The notes beneath the pieces were generated by a model. It was not told the DNA's origin. It saw nothing but the letters and a program-made list of their open reading frames with translations, and searched no databases. Shown here piece after piece: positions 50,510 to 59,019 of a stretch of 64,000 bases of DNA. Position numbers and translations under genes: made by a program. The number at the start of each line of letters is the position of its first letter. Positions within the stretch are counted from its first letter, which is position 1. This DNA is from JBECKX01 sp964468475 (GTDB lineage Bacteria > Zixibacteria > MSB-5A5 > CAIYYT01): the NCBI GenBank assembly GCA_964468475.1, contig CAYXUL010000012.1, positions 1 through 64,000 of the forward strand. Reading direction: 5' to 3'.

Positions 50510-53500
50510 TCACTGCGACTTACGAAATCCTACATTTTCTTTACCGAGTAATTTACTCAGTTTTTCAATTAATTCAAGATTCGGCAAAACGCGCGTATTC
50601 TTTGGCGACAAAACGAACAATTGATCCTGAGACACTATACTGAGCCTCACCGCCACTTTACCCGGGTGCTGCCTGAGAACTAATTTTATATCCTCTAACG
50701 ACTTAGAAGTCGAATTGCCGTTCAGGAAGAGTTCGAGCGTTGCAGTGCGATGTTCGAACAGCCCCTCGAGAGCAGCTATCTCGCTGGCGACGATTTTCGG
50801 TTTCTCATTCTCACGTGTCGAGACCCGGCCGGTACACAAGATCTTCGAATCAACTTCGAGAACCGACCTTGAACGCTCAAACAGGTCAGAGAAGATCAGA
50901 AGCTCTATTGAACCGAAGAAATCCTCCAGGGTAACGAACGCCATCTGGCGGCCCTGCTTGTCATAGTTGATCTTGAGGGACTGAATCAGTCCGCCAATTG
51001 TGGCAGTGTTGCCATCGGGGACATCACCGCTGGTGTCGGTGTTGACTGTCGCAAAGGCTTCCAGCTCCAGTCTGAATTTCTCGAGAGGGTGACCCGACAC
51101 GTAGAAGCCGAGTGCGCTTTTCTCGTTCTGCAGGATGGTGTGAGTATTCCATTCCAGATCATCATCAAGCTTCGGCTCCTGCACCACGGTCTCGCCTGAC
51201 CCGGCAAACATATCGGACTGGTTGATTCCCTCATTGCGTTGCAGTGATTGTCCAAAGCTGAGTGCTTTCTCCACGGCAGCATGCTGCTGGGCGCGATTGC
51301 CCTGCAACGAATCCATAGCGCCGGCCATCACCAGCGATTCGACGCTACGGCGATTGAGCGCGCCGAGCTCGGTACGCGCACAAAAGTCGAAGATCGTAGT
51401 AAAATCTCCGCCTTTATTTCGAGCATTTATCATGGCCTCAACTGCACCGTGACCGACATTTTTGACGGCGGCCAGGCCAAAGCGGACTTTGCCATCAGAA
51501 ACACTGAAGGCAAGCTGCGACTTGTTGACATCGGGCGGCAAAACCTCGATCTCCATCCGACGGCATTCCTCCATCAGGATGATAATGCGGTCGGTCGAGC
51601 CCATCTCCGAGGTCATATTCGCAGCCAGGAATTCCTGGGGATAGTGAGCTTTGAGATACGCGGTCTGATACGCCAGCAGTGCGTAGCCCACTGAGTGCGA
51701 CTTGTTAAACCCATAGCCGGCGAAATTCTCGATCAAGTCGAAAACTCTTTCGGCGGTCTTCCGATCGATCTTGTTCTTCAGACAACCGGCGGTGAACTCC
51801 TCCTTCTGCGCCTTCATCAGTTCAGGGATCTTCTTGCCCATCGCCTTGCGCAGAATATCACCCTTCCCAAGGGAGTAACCTGCCATCTCGTTGGCGATTT
51901 TGATCGCCTGTTCCTGGAAGACAATAACGCCGTAAGTATCCTTCAGAATTGCTGCCATCGAGGGATGCTCATACTCTACCTTCTCGCGGCCATGTTTACG
52001 GTCGATGTAGAGATCGACGACACCACCCTTGAGGGGTCCCGGGCGGTAGAGGGCGTTCATGGCAGCCAGATCGTTCAAATTCTCCGGTTTCAGCTTACGC
52101 AGGTATTCCCGCATGCCAGAGGACTCAAACTGAAAAATGCCTATAGTTTGCCCGGCGCCGAACAGCTGGTAAACCCCCGGGTCGTCCAGCGGAATCTCGT
52201 TGATGTTGAGGTCAACGCCGTGATTCTCGCTGATCATCGCCAGCGCATCGTCGATTACGGTGAGGGTGCGGAGCCCAAGGAAATCCATTTTCAGCAGGCC
52301 GATATCCTCGACCGCTTTCATATCCCACTGTGTAGTGATTTCCTCTTTGCTGCCTTTGTAGAGGGGCACATAGTTGGTAAGATCGGAAGGCGCGATCACC
52401 ACCCCTGCCGCATGTGTGGAGGCGTGTCGTGTCAATCCCTCCAGCACTTTTGAGTACTCCAGCAGTTTAGCGACGCGACTGTCCGATTCGGCGAGTTTCG
52501 TCAGCTCCGGCTCAAGCTCGAGAGCCTTCTCGATAGTCATATCGAGTGCGAAGGGTATCAACTTCGCAATCTTGTCCACTTCACCATAAGGAATTCCCAG
52601 CACTCGACCCACATCGCGCACGACAGCGCGGGCAGCCATTGTTCCGAAAGTGATGATTTGCCCCACATTATCACGGCCATATTTGTGAGTGACATACTGA
52701 ATTATTTTCTCGCGCCCGCGATCGGAGAAATCGATATCGATATCAGGCATGCTGATACGTTCGGGATTGAGAAAGCGCTCGAACATCAGGTCATACTTAA
52801 TCGGATCAATGTTGGTGATGCCCAACACGAATGAGACGATCGAGCCCGCGGCTGAACCACGACCCGGGCCAACTGAGACGCCGAGATTGCGAGCTTTGGT
52901 GGTAAAGTCGGCTACAATCAGAAAATAGCCGGCGTAGCCCATCTGCTTAATGACGCCCAATTCATAATCTAGACGCTCTCGCACCTCGGGGGTCGGGTTG
53001 GGATATCTCTCCTCCATCCCTTTCACGGCCTCGGCTGTAAGATATTCGTCAAGGTCGCGATATTCGTCAGGGAGTGGAAATGCCGGAAGATGGTGCGTGC
53101 CTAACTCGATCGCAACATTGCACTGCTCAGCGATCTTGAGCGTGTTTTCAATGGCACCAGGATACTTGCCGAACCGCTCTTTCATTTCCGCTGCACTCTT
53201 GACGTAAAGCTGGTCGGTTGTGTAGCGCATGCGATCCTGATCGCTCAGGTGTTTGCCGGTCTGGATGCAAAGCAACGCATCGTGTGCCTCGGCATGCTCG
53301 CGCCTGAGGTAATGGCAATCATTGGTGGCAACTAGATTGAATTCACTCTCTTTGGCGAGTTTCAGCAATTCGGGCCTCACGCGATCTTCTGCGTCGATGC
53401 TATGATCCTGAATCTCGATGTAGAAGTTCTCTTTGCCGAAGATATCGGCGAACTCAAAGGCAGCGCGTTTCGCCTCGAGATCGGATTTATTAGTAAGAAG

Positions 53501-53989
53501 GTAGGCGACTTCCCCCTGCAGGCAGGCGGATGTGCAGATCAGTCCATCAGCGTATCTCTTCAAAGCGGCCTTGTCGACGCGAGGACGGTGGTAGAAGCCT
53601 TCCAGATAGCCGATGCTTGAAAGTTTGATCAGGTTTTTGTAACCGGTTTCGTTCTTTGCCAGCAAGAGCAAGTGATTTCCGCCGTCAGGGTAGCCTTCGA
53701 CAGGTTTCTTGAGACCCAGCTCTCTCGGAGCGACATAGATTTCGCAGCCGATGATTGGCTTGATGCCCGCAGAGGTGGCCTTCTTATAGAATTCAATCAC
53801 ACCGTGCATGTTGCCGTGATCGGTGATCGCAACTGCCGGGAAGCCATAATCTTTGGCAATCCTGATGAACTCATCTATGCGGCAGGCGCCGTCGAGAAGC
53901 GAGTACTGCGTGTGATTGTGCAGGTGAACAAAATCTGCCTGCGGAACCGCTTGTTCGTTGTCTTTCTTGGTTGCCGTTTTCGCTGTCAA
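50510..53989 (-). CDS. dnaE: DNA polymerase III alpha subunit
   Basis: 1159 residues, the normal length for DnaE. PHP domain at the N-terminus (FVHLHNHTQYSLLDGACRID, VAITDHGNMHGVIEFYK), catalytic palm with GRGSAAGSIVSFVLGI and PDIDIDFSDRGREKIIQYV, fingers (YRPGPLKGG, AMGKKIPELM), helix-hairpin-helix region and a C-terminal OB-type domain (TIGGLIQSLKINYDKQGRQM, VTLEDFFGSIELLIF). The start is TTG 53989, which overlaps the rhomboid stop in TTGA and has GGGGG eight bases upstream. A longer reading to 54550 runs through the rhomboid gene in another frame and is not real. Confidence 0.96.
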   Translation of the reverse strand: MTAKTATKKDNEQAVPQADFVHLHNHTQYSLLDGACRIDEFIRIAKDYGFPAVAITDHGNMHGVIEFYKKATSAGIKPIIGCEIYVAPRELGLKKPVEGYPDGGNHLLLLAKNETGYKNLIKLSSIGYLEGFYHRPRVDKAALKRYADGLICTSACLQGEVAYLLTNKSDLEAKRAAFEFADIFGKENFYIEIQDHSIDAEDRVRPELLKLAKESEFNLVATNDCHYLRREHAEAHDALLCIQTGKHLSDQDRMRYTTDQLYVKSAAEMKERFGKYPGAIENTLKIAEQCNVAIELGTHHLPAFPLPDEYRDLDEYLTAEAVKGMEERYPNPTPEVRERLDYELGVIKQMGYAGYFLIVADFTTKARNLGVSVGPGRGSAAGSIVSFVLGITNIDPIKYDLMFERFLNPERISMPDIDIDFSDRGREKIIQYVTHKYGRDNVGQIITFGTMAARAVVRDVGRVLGIPYGEVDKIAKLIPFALDMTIEKALELEPELTKLAESDSRVAKLLEYSKVLEGLTRHASTHAAGVVIAPSDLTNYVPLYKGSKEEITTQWDMKAVEDIGLLKMDFLGLRTLTVIDDALAMISENHGVDLNINEIPLDDPGVYQLFGAGQTIGIFQFESSGMREYLRKLKPENLNDLAAMNALYRPGPLKGGVVDLYIDRKHGREKVEYEHPSMAAILKDTYGVIVFQEQAIKIANEMAGYSLGKGDILRKAMGKKIPELMKAQKEEFTAGCLKNKIDRKTAERVFDLIENFAGYGFNKSHSVGYALLAYQTAYLKAHYPQEFLAANMTSEMGSTDRIIILMEECRRMEIEVLPPDVNKSQLAFSVSDGKVRFGLAAVKNVGHGAVEAMINARNKGGDFTTIFDFCARTELGALNRRSVESLVMAGAMDSLQGNRAQQHAAVEKALSFGQSLQRNEGINQSDMFAGSGETVVQEPKLDDDLEWNTHTILQNEKSALGFYVSGHPLEKFRLELEAFATVNTDTSGDVPDGNTATIGGLIQSLKINYDKQGRQMAFVTLEDFFGSIELLIFSDLFERSRSVLEVDSKILCTGRVSTRENEKPKIVASEIAALEGLFEHRTATLELFLNGNSTSKSLEDIKLVLRQHPGKVAVRLSIVSQDQLFVLSPKNTRVLPNLELIEKLSKLLGKENVGFRKSQ

Positions 53990-54684
53990 TTCCAGAACCC
54001 CCAGATCTTCGGTCGTTTTTTCGTGAGTTTGAAGTAAAGATAGCCAAATCCAAAACCGCCGATATGCGCAAACCAGGCAGTACCTCCCCCTCCCGCCGGC
54101 CCGGCGAAAAGTCCGGAGAAGCCACTGATTATTTGAATCGCAATCCAGAATCCCAGGAGGATTTTGGCCGGTATCCTTACCCATTGGATGAAGAAGAAGA
54201 TAAACAGAATAGTATGTATGCGCGCATTCGGATAGAGAACCAGATAGGCGCCCAGCAGTCCGGCAATCGCCCCCGAAGCACCCAGTAGTGGGATATTCGA
54301 ATTCGGAGCAGTGGCAGTATAGAGCGCCAGCGCAGCAATTCCGGAGACGAAGTAGAAGATGGTGTACTTCACGGGGCCGTAGAAATCTTCGATCTTGCTC
54401 CCAAAGATCCAGAGAAAGAGCATGTTGAACACAACATGGAAGAACCCACCATGCATAAACATGCTGCTGAAGATGGTGATGCCCAGAGGCAACGCTACTT
54501 CGGGCGGGAGATGGACCGCGTGCGTATACTCGACCGGAACGAACGACCACTTGTAGATAAATGTATTTTGCGCCGCGCCGGTGAGAAAAGTCTGATAGAG
54601 TTGGATTACCAGGTTGAGGATGATGATTGAGATAGTTACAACCGGGAATCGACGTGTCGGGATTTCATCTCGAATTGGAATCAT
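53986..54684 (-). CDS. Rhomboid-family intramembrane serine protease
   Basis: 232 residues, six membrane segments. The catalytic serine is in LLGASGAIAGLLGAYL and the histidine in AHIGGFGFGYLYF; MFMHGGFFHVVFNMLFLWIF is the conserved HxxxxxxxHxxxN-type segment, and DEIPTRRFPVVTISIIILNL opens the protein. Expected to cleave membrane proteins within the inner membrane. Its stop overlaps the dnaE start. Confidence 0.95.
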   Translation of the reverse strand: MIPIRDEIPTRRFPVVTISIIILNLVIQLYQTFLTGAAQNTFIYKWSFVPVEYTHAVHLPPEVALPLGITIFSSMFMHGGFFHVVFNMLFLWIFGSKIEDFYGPVKYTIFYFVSGIAALALYTATAPNSNIPLLGASGAIAGLLGAYLVLYPNARIHTILFIFFFIQWVRIPAKILLGFWIAIQIISGFSGLFAGPAGGGGTAWFAHIGGFGFGYLYFKLTKKRPKIWGFWN

Positions 54685-54752
54685 AGTTTGTCAATATAGC
54701 TGCCGCGAGAATTAGAGCAAGAAGGCGATGCTGTTCGGGGCGAAAAGGTGTG

Positions 54753-56783
54753 TTATTTCTTGCCGGATACGCTGAAGTCACCGTCATAGATACGCGTATT
54801 ACCCGCATTATCGGTGGCCTTGATTTGCAGCTTGTGATTTCCCGGTTCGAGATCGAAGTAAGCTTCCGCATTTACCCGGTGTGTCTCGAAATCGTAAACC
54901 GGTACTATCCAGCGGCCGTCGATCCTGATTTCGATATCCTCGCCAATGCCTGACATCTCATCTCGCACATCGCAGGAGACTTTGGGGCGGGCATTCGCCA
55001 GCATCGCTCCCCGTTTCGGCCTTACCTCACGAATCGTGGGGGGGACGTCGTCGTTCCTGACAACTAACCGGCCCAGCGTGTATGATTTGAGTTTCAGGCT
55101 GCGGCCGTCAGCGGAGCGATCAGAATCGAGGTAGTAAAACTGGGTGTCAGCGTCAGCGTACAGCCCGGCGCCCGGCGGTAAGGCATTATCAGCGTCATAA
55201 CGGTAAGTAACTTGATTCGCCAACGGCATATCATTTGGAAAGAGTGCATAAGTCACACCCTCCGGCGACTGCAGGGTATCGATGCGAAAGAAGTAGTGGG
55301 TGTCAAACGGGTAGAACATGCTGGCAAGTGGAGGAAAGAGCACGGTAAGTCTGCCGTCCTCCGAGACCAATTTCCCCTCCTTACCGGGATGAGAGCCCCA
55401 GGGAAAACGATAGGTGCACGGCACTTCGGAATATCTGACCCCTCCGGTCGCACTCTGCTGTATGATCGTGAGAACGACAGAAGGCGCAGATTCAACATTT
55501 CTGACCAGATCGGTAACCCGCACCAGGTAGTAGCCATGCCCGAGGTCCTGCACGTCCTGCGGCCTGGTGGTTGCAGGATCTCCGCAGGAAACGCTGATCA
55601 GCTGAGGTTCTTTGGCTTCAGACTCCAGCAGGAGGTACAACTCTTCGCCTGCGGGAATCAAAGATGCAACCACCGCAGTATCCATATAGCCTGCCTCAGT
55701 CAGGAGTCTTTGCAGTTTCTTGTAGTCTGGTTTAAGCACAGGGAAATTTCCCGAAAGAGCAGAATCAGCGTAGAAAGTAATCTCCGCGCGCGAGTGATTG
55801 CCGGCGACGTCACGCGCCCTGATTTCCAGGGGCTTACCCAGATCGGGTATCGCGGCGCAGATTCCGGCCTTGAGGGGGTCACTCGCCGCTCCACGCGGTA
55901 GGAAATTGTAGAAGTAGTCATCTCCCAATTCAGCTTCCTGGAAATTCCGGTCAACCTCGACGCGATAACTCTCTTCAAAGGGAAGCGCATCGTAGGCAAG
56001 AGCGTAGATGGTATCTCTGCCTTGCTCCACGTTTACGCTATAGGTGGGCTTGTCAAAGTGGTTGTGGCTTACCCAATCCACGACCTCGGCGGAAACCCAG
56101 TACGGCTGCCCACCACAAGGCAGTTTCGCGGAGAGATGGTAGACTCCGTTGCGCGCACGCTTGAATGGCTGGATGATCCGCCAGCCTAGTGCTTCGGCGA
56201 GCTCGTCGTTACCGAAACCCATCAAGCGCAGTTTCTTGAAATGTGGTGCAGACTTGTCATAGACTTCCAGGCCCTTAAACTTGAGCGGATTCAGGGGAAC
56301 GTTCTCCGGTGAACGAATTTCAAAGTGTAAGTGTGGCGCTCCCACGCCGGTAGAACCACTAAAGCCAATAAGTTGGCCGCGTTTGAACTTGAATTTGTTC
56401 TCCGGTGGATACAGGTCTTGCTTGTAAGTTTCTGAGGCAATTTGCTGCTGTCGGACATACTCCTCAACTTCAGGAGTGTAACGGCTCAGGTGGCCGAATA
56501 CGGCGGTGTTGCCATCCTTCATCCGTAGATAGATCGCCTTGCCGTATCCGTAGTAGGATGCACGTACCCTGATGATGTAGCCATCCGCCGGCGCAACGAC
56601 CTTCTTACCGATAACCCCGCCGGTGCGAATATCGACCCCGGCGTGATAGCGGCGCGTCCGTGAGCTTCCAAAGATCGAGGTCAATTCACGGCCGTAGGGC
56701 AGCGGCCACAAGTACTTAGTGGCGGCATTCGCCGCAGCAGCAAGCCCGAGGAGCAATAGTATCAGGAGAATAGTTTTCTTCAT
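54753..56783 (-). CDS. Exported M23-family metallopeptidase with long beta-rich C-terminal region
   Basis: 676 residues. A signal peptide (KTILLILLLLGLAAAANAAT) precedes a LytM/M23 domain: LPYGRELTSIFGSSRTRRYH, RYHAGVDIRTGG with the H-x3-D zinc pair, and GAPHLHFEIRSPE with the HLH motif. All zinc ligands appear intact, so it may be an active peptidoglycan endopeptidase. The remaining 480 residues are beta-rich, with a Big-like last segment (VSCDVRDEMSGIGEDIEIRI, AYFDLEPGNHKLQIKATDNA), probably surface or binding modules. A promoter-like sequence lies at 56859-56887. Confidence 0.9.
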   Translation of the reverse strand: MKKTILLILLLLGLAAAANAATKYLWPLPYGRELTSIFGSSRTRRYHAGVDIRTGGVIGKKVVAPADGYIIRVRASYYGYGKAIYLRMKDGNTAVFGHLSRYTPEVEEYVRQQQIASETYKQDLYPPENKFKFKRGQLIGFSGSTGVGAPHLHFEIRSPENVPLNPLKFKGLEVYDKSAPHFKKLRLMGFGNDELAEALGWRIIQPFKRARNGVYHLSAKLPCGGQPYWVSAEVVDWVSHNHFDKPTYSVNVEQGRDTIYALAYDALPFEESYRVEVDRNFQEAELGDDYFYNFLPRGAASDPLKAGICAAIPDLGKPLEIRARDVAGNHSRAEITFYADSALSGNFPVLKPDYKKLQRLLTEAGYMDTAVVASLIPAGEELYLLLESEAKEPQLISVSCGDPATTRPQDVQDLGHGYYLVRVTDLVRNVESAPSVVLTIIQQSATGGVRYSEVPCTYRFPWGSHPGKEGKLVSEDGRLTVLFPPLASMFYPFDTHYFFRIDTLQSPEGVTYALFPNDMPLANQVTYRYDADNALPPGAGLYADADTQFYYLDSDRSADGRSLKLKSYTLGRLVVRNDDVPPTIREVRPKRGAMLANARPKVSCDVRDEMSGIGEDIEIRIDGRWIVPVYDFETHRVNAEAYFDLEPGNHKLQIKATDNAGNTRIYDGDFSVSGKK

Positions 56784-56858
56784 CAGTCGAGGTAGTTATC
56801 TAGTGCCAAGTATCTGGCGACGGCGCGCTGAAGAGCAACTCGTCACCAACATCAGTCT

Positions 56859-56887
56859 AATATATCGGCCAGCCGGGCTATTTTGAA
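56859..56887 (-). promoter_or_regulatory. Candidate promoter of the M23 peptidase gene
   Basis: On the minus strand TTCAAA (56882-56887), 17-nt spacer and TATATT (56859-56864). The -35 element matches the consensus at four of six positions. The surrounding 257 nt (56784-57040) hold no gene. Confidence 0.4.
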
Positions 56888-57040
56888 TAACGCTGCAGTC
56901 GGATTATCCGAATTCGGAGCGCGATAATAATCAACACAAATGATACAGACAAGCATGCTGTTCGAAGTGACTTTGTGCGAATCTGTGCAGAAATTACAGG
57001 GTCAACAGACAGAGTTGGCAAATGCGCTCAGATGGAGGCT

Positions 57041-58069
57041 TCAGAAGAGTTCGTAGTTTTCGCCCAACGCGGCTTTATGTTGTTTGAGGTCAACTTTGCG
57101 GGCGGTAGCTTGGTCGCTGCGGAAATCCTTGTGCATATACTCGGCATCGTAGCCCATTTCGCGCAGGAGCTTGGCGAATTTGGCCTCGCCGTGCAGGGTG
57201 TAGATTTTCCGCGGCTTGCAGCGTTTGACATAATTGATCAGCTGGGAGAAATCAGCATGATCCGACAGAGGCACTCCCAGATCAGTACCAAACCTGTGCT
57301 GTCTGCCGCCCTGAGACCAGCCACTGAGAAAAAGCGAACGCTTGCGGCGTAGTTCTTTGTACTCATCCTTGCGCAGAGTCTGCGGCGTGACCACGAGAAC
57401 TTTCTCTTTCAAATCAACACTGTCATACACAGGCGTTAGTGCTATTTTGACTCCCGCCTTGCGATACAGCTCCGTGATGCGAGCCACGTTCACGTCAACG
57501 GCGACCTCAAAGCCGTGCTTCTGCATCAACGAGATTGCTTCCTGTGCCTTGCCCATGGCGTACCCGACTAACACTGGTGTGTACCCATCCATTTGCGCCC
57601 GCCGGACAAAAGCGACAATGCGGGTGTAGACCTCATTCTGCGGGGGGAACGCATAGGCCGGATCGCCGTAGGTCGATTCCATAATCAGAATATCACAACG
57701 CTTGTGCTCTACCGGCGGGCAAGTCAGGTTGGGATAGATTTTGAAATCCCCGGTGTAGACGATCCTCGTGCCGCCAACCTCCACCAGAATCTGCGCGGCG
57801 CCCAGCATATGCCCCGCCGAAAACAGCTCCACACTTGCTTTGCCGAATTTCACCCGCCGTTGGCAGGGAACGGCGCGCACGGTGACGTGAGGATAGCGAT
57901 CACGATAGAGCAAAGCCGTCTCAGGAGTGGCTACGATGCGGCCATGCTTGCGAGCGTGATCGGAATGAGCGTGCGACACAAACGAATAGTCGCAGCGCCG
58001 CTGAGCATCGAGACGAAACTCCAGACCGTCGATGTAAATCCCGTTATCGTATTTGATCAATGGAGCCAT
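57041..58069 (-). CDS. Ysh1-like metallo-beta-lactamase exonuclease (ligase-associated type)
   Basis: 342 residues. It has the beta-CASP-related motifs FVSHAHSDHARKHG, FSAGHMLGAAQI, IVYTGDFK, LIMESTYGDPAY and a late VPLSDHADFSQL, all metal or substrate ligands of the mRNA 3'-end processing/DNA exonuclease group. The compact length without the long CASP insertion matches the ligase-associated DNA exonuclease. No ligase or helicase gene is nearby in this window, so its partner is not seen. Confidence 0.89.
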   Translation of the reverse strand: MAPLIKYDNGIYIDGLEFRLDAQRRCDYSFVSHAHSDHARKHGRIVATPETALLYRDRYPHVTVRAVPCQRRVKFGKASVELFSAGHMLGAAQILVEVGGTRIVYTGDFKIYPNLTCPPVEHKRCDILIMESTYGDPAYAFPPQNEVYTRIVAFVRRAQMDGYTPVLVGYAMGKAQEAISLMQKHGFEVAVDVNVARITELYRKAGVKIALTPVYDSVDLKEKVLVVTPQTLRKDEYKELRRKRSLFLSGWSQGGRQHRFGTDLGVPLSDHADFSQLINYVKRCKPRKIYTLHGEAKFAKLLREMGYDAEYMHKDFRSDQATARKVDLKQHKAALGENYELF

Positions 58070-58111
58070 TTTCTGGTGGATATTCCGGAAGTCTCTATTT
58101 CGCCGGAACCT

Positions 58112-59008
58112 CTAACTTTCCTGATCTTCATCGCCGCGATAAAAATAGCGCTTGGCGGACGGCAGCTTGAGATTCGGGTCACATTTGTAGTTGCTGTAAG
58201 TCTCGATGACACCGAAGTGTCCTTTGAAGAAAAGAAAGCCCGCCTGCCCCTTCAACTCGAAACGATGTGGCAGAAACGCATCTTTGCCATTCATCTTCAC
58301 CAACTGATAATCAAGCTGAAAATCGAGTCTATCCACAAATCGGGGCCGCTTCGCCGGGGTGAACTCCTGATGAAGCACGCCGTAGCTTTCGGCATCAATC
58401 CAATAGGTCGCGTCGATGTGCTTCTCGTCTTCAACCTTGGAAGTCGCCTTCACGACATAATAAGTCAAAACCTTATCGACCGATTCGTCAATCACAACCT
58501 GGTCACCGCCGTTGTTAGTGGCCGTGACGGTATCAGGAATCGTCGCAAAAGAGGAGTCACGAGTATCAAGGAGTTCGTAGTCGTAATCCTCCCGCCCTGA
58601 TTTGGTCAGCGGATCGATGAAATTGTCGCGGGAACCTTTCACCGTGTCCGCCTGTTCTTCGCGCCACTTCTTATTCAAATCTGCAACTTTTTCGCGGATT
58701 TTCTTCGGCTCAACTTCTTTAGAATTGTCGTCCATATAGAGAATCTCTGCGGTTTCGACAGAGTCCTTGTGATAGACTTTCATTCGCAGGGTTTTGATTT
58801 CCTTGGGGTTAAAATCGCCGTCATACTTGATCTCATTCTTGATCGACAGATTGGTGTATGATGTGCATGCCTGCTTATCATTGGCGCGCTTGGTGATGGC
58901 GTTGGTTATTATCTCGTCGACCTTTACCTGGGCATGAGCAGTGCTCGCAGCGAGTAAAATGCCGAGCGTTGCCGCCGCAGTGAGTATTCCGGTTATAAGT
59001 CTATTCAT
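58112..59008 (-). CDS. Exported LolA/LolB-like fold protein, unknown role
   Basis: 298 residues. Signal peptide (LITGILTAAATLGILLAAST, cleavage after AHA), then a region with few landmarks (residues 30-170) and a C-terminal half that resembles the outer-membrane lipoprotein-sorting/LolA-like beta fold: YWIDAESYGVLHQEFTPAKR, VDRLDFQLDYQLVKMNGKDA, LPHRFELKGQAGFLFFKGHF. The protein may carry lipid or lipoprotein across the periplasm, but this is a fold-level guess. It is 11 nt from the cyclophilin gene and probably in its operon. Confidence 0.7.
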   Translation of the reverse strand: MNRLITGILTAAATLGILLAASTAHAQVKVDEIITNAITKRANDKQACTSYTNLSIKNEIKYDGDFNPKEIKTLRMKVYHKDSVETAEILYMDDNSKEVEPKKIREKVADLNKKWREEQADTVKGSRDNFIDPLTKSGREDYDYELLDTRDSSFATIPDTVTATNNGGDQVVIDESVDKVLTYYVVKATSKVEDEKHIDATYWIDAESYGVLHQEFTPAKRPRFVDRLDFQLDYQLVKMNGKDAFLPHRFELKGQAGFLFFKGHFGVIETYSNYKCDPNLKLPSAKRYFYRGDEDQES

Positions 59009-59019
59009 GCAGCTATCAA

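Noticed and set aside
51695..52453. Plus-strand open frame of 252 codons
   Set aside because: Entirely antisense to dnaE and without recognisable motifs.
53990..54550. In-frame N-terminal extension of dnaE by 187 codons
   Set aside because: It overlaps the rhomboid gene in another frame, is rich in Cys/Ser/Arg unlike DnaE, and the normal DnaE length is reached from TTG 53989.
57593..58600. Plus-strand open frame of 335 codons
   Set aside because: Runs antisense across the Ysh1-like gene, an intergenic gap and the LolA-like gene; both minus-strand genes have clear family motifs or a signal peptide.
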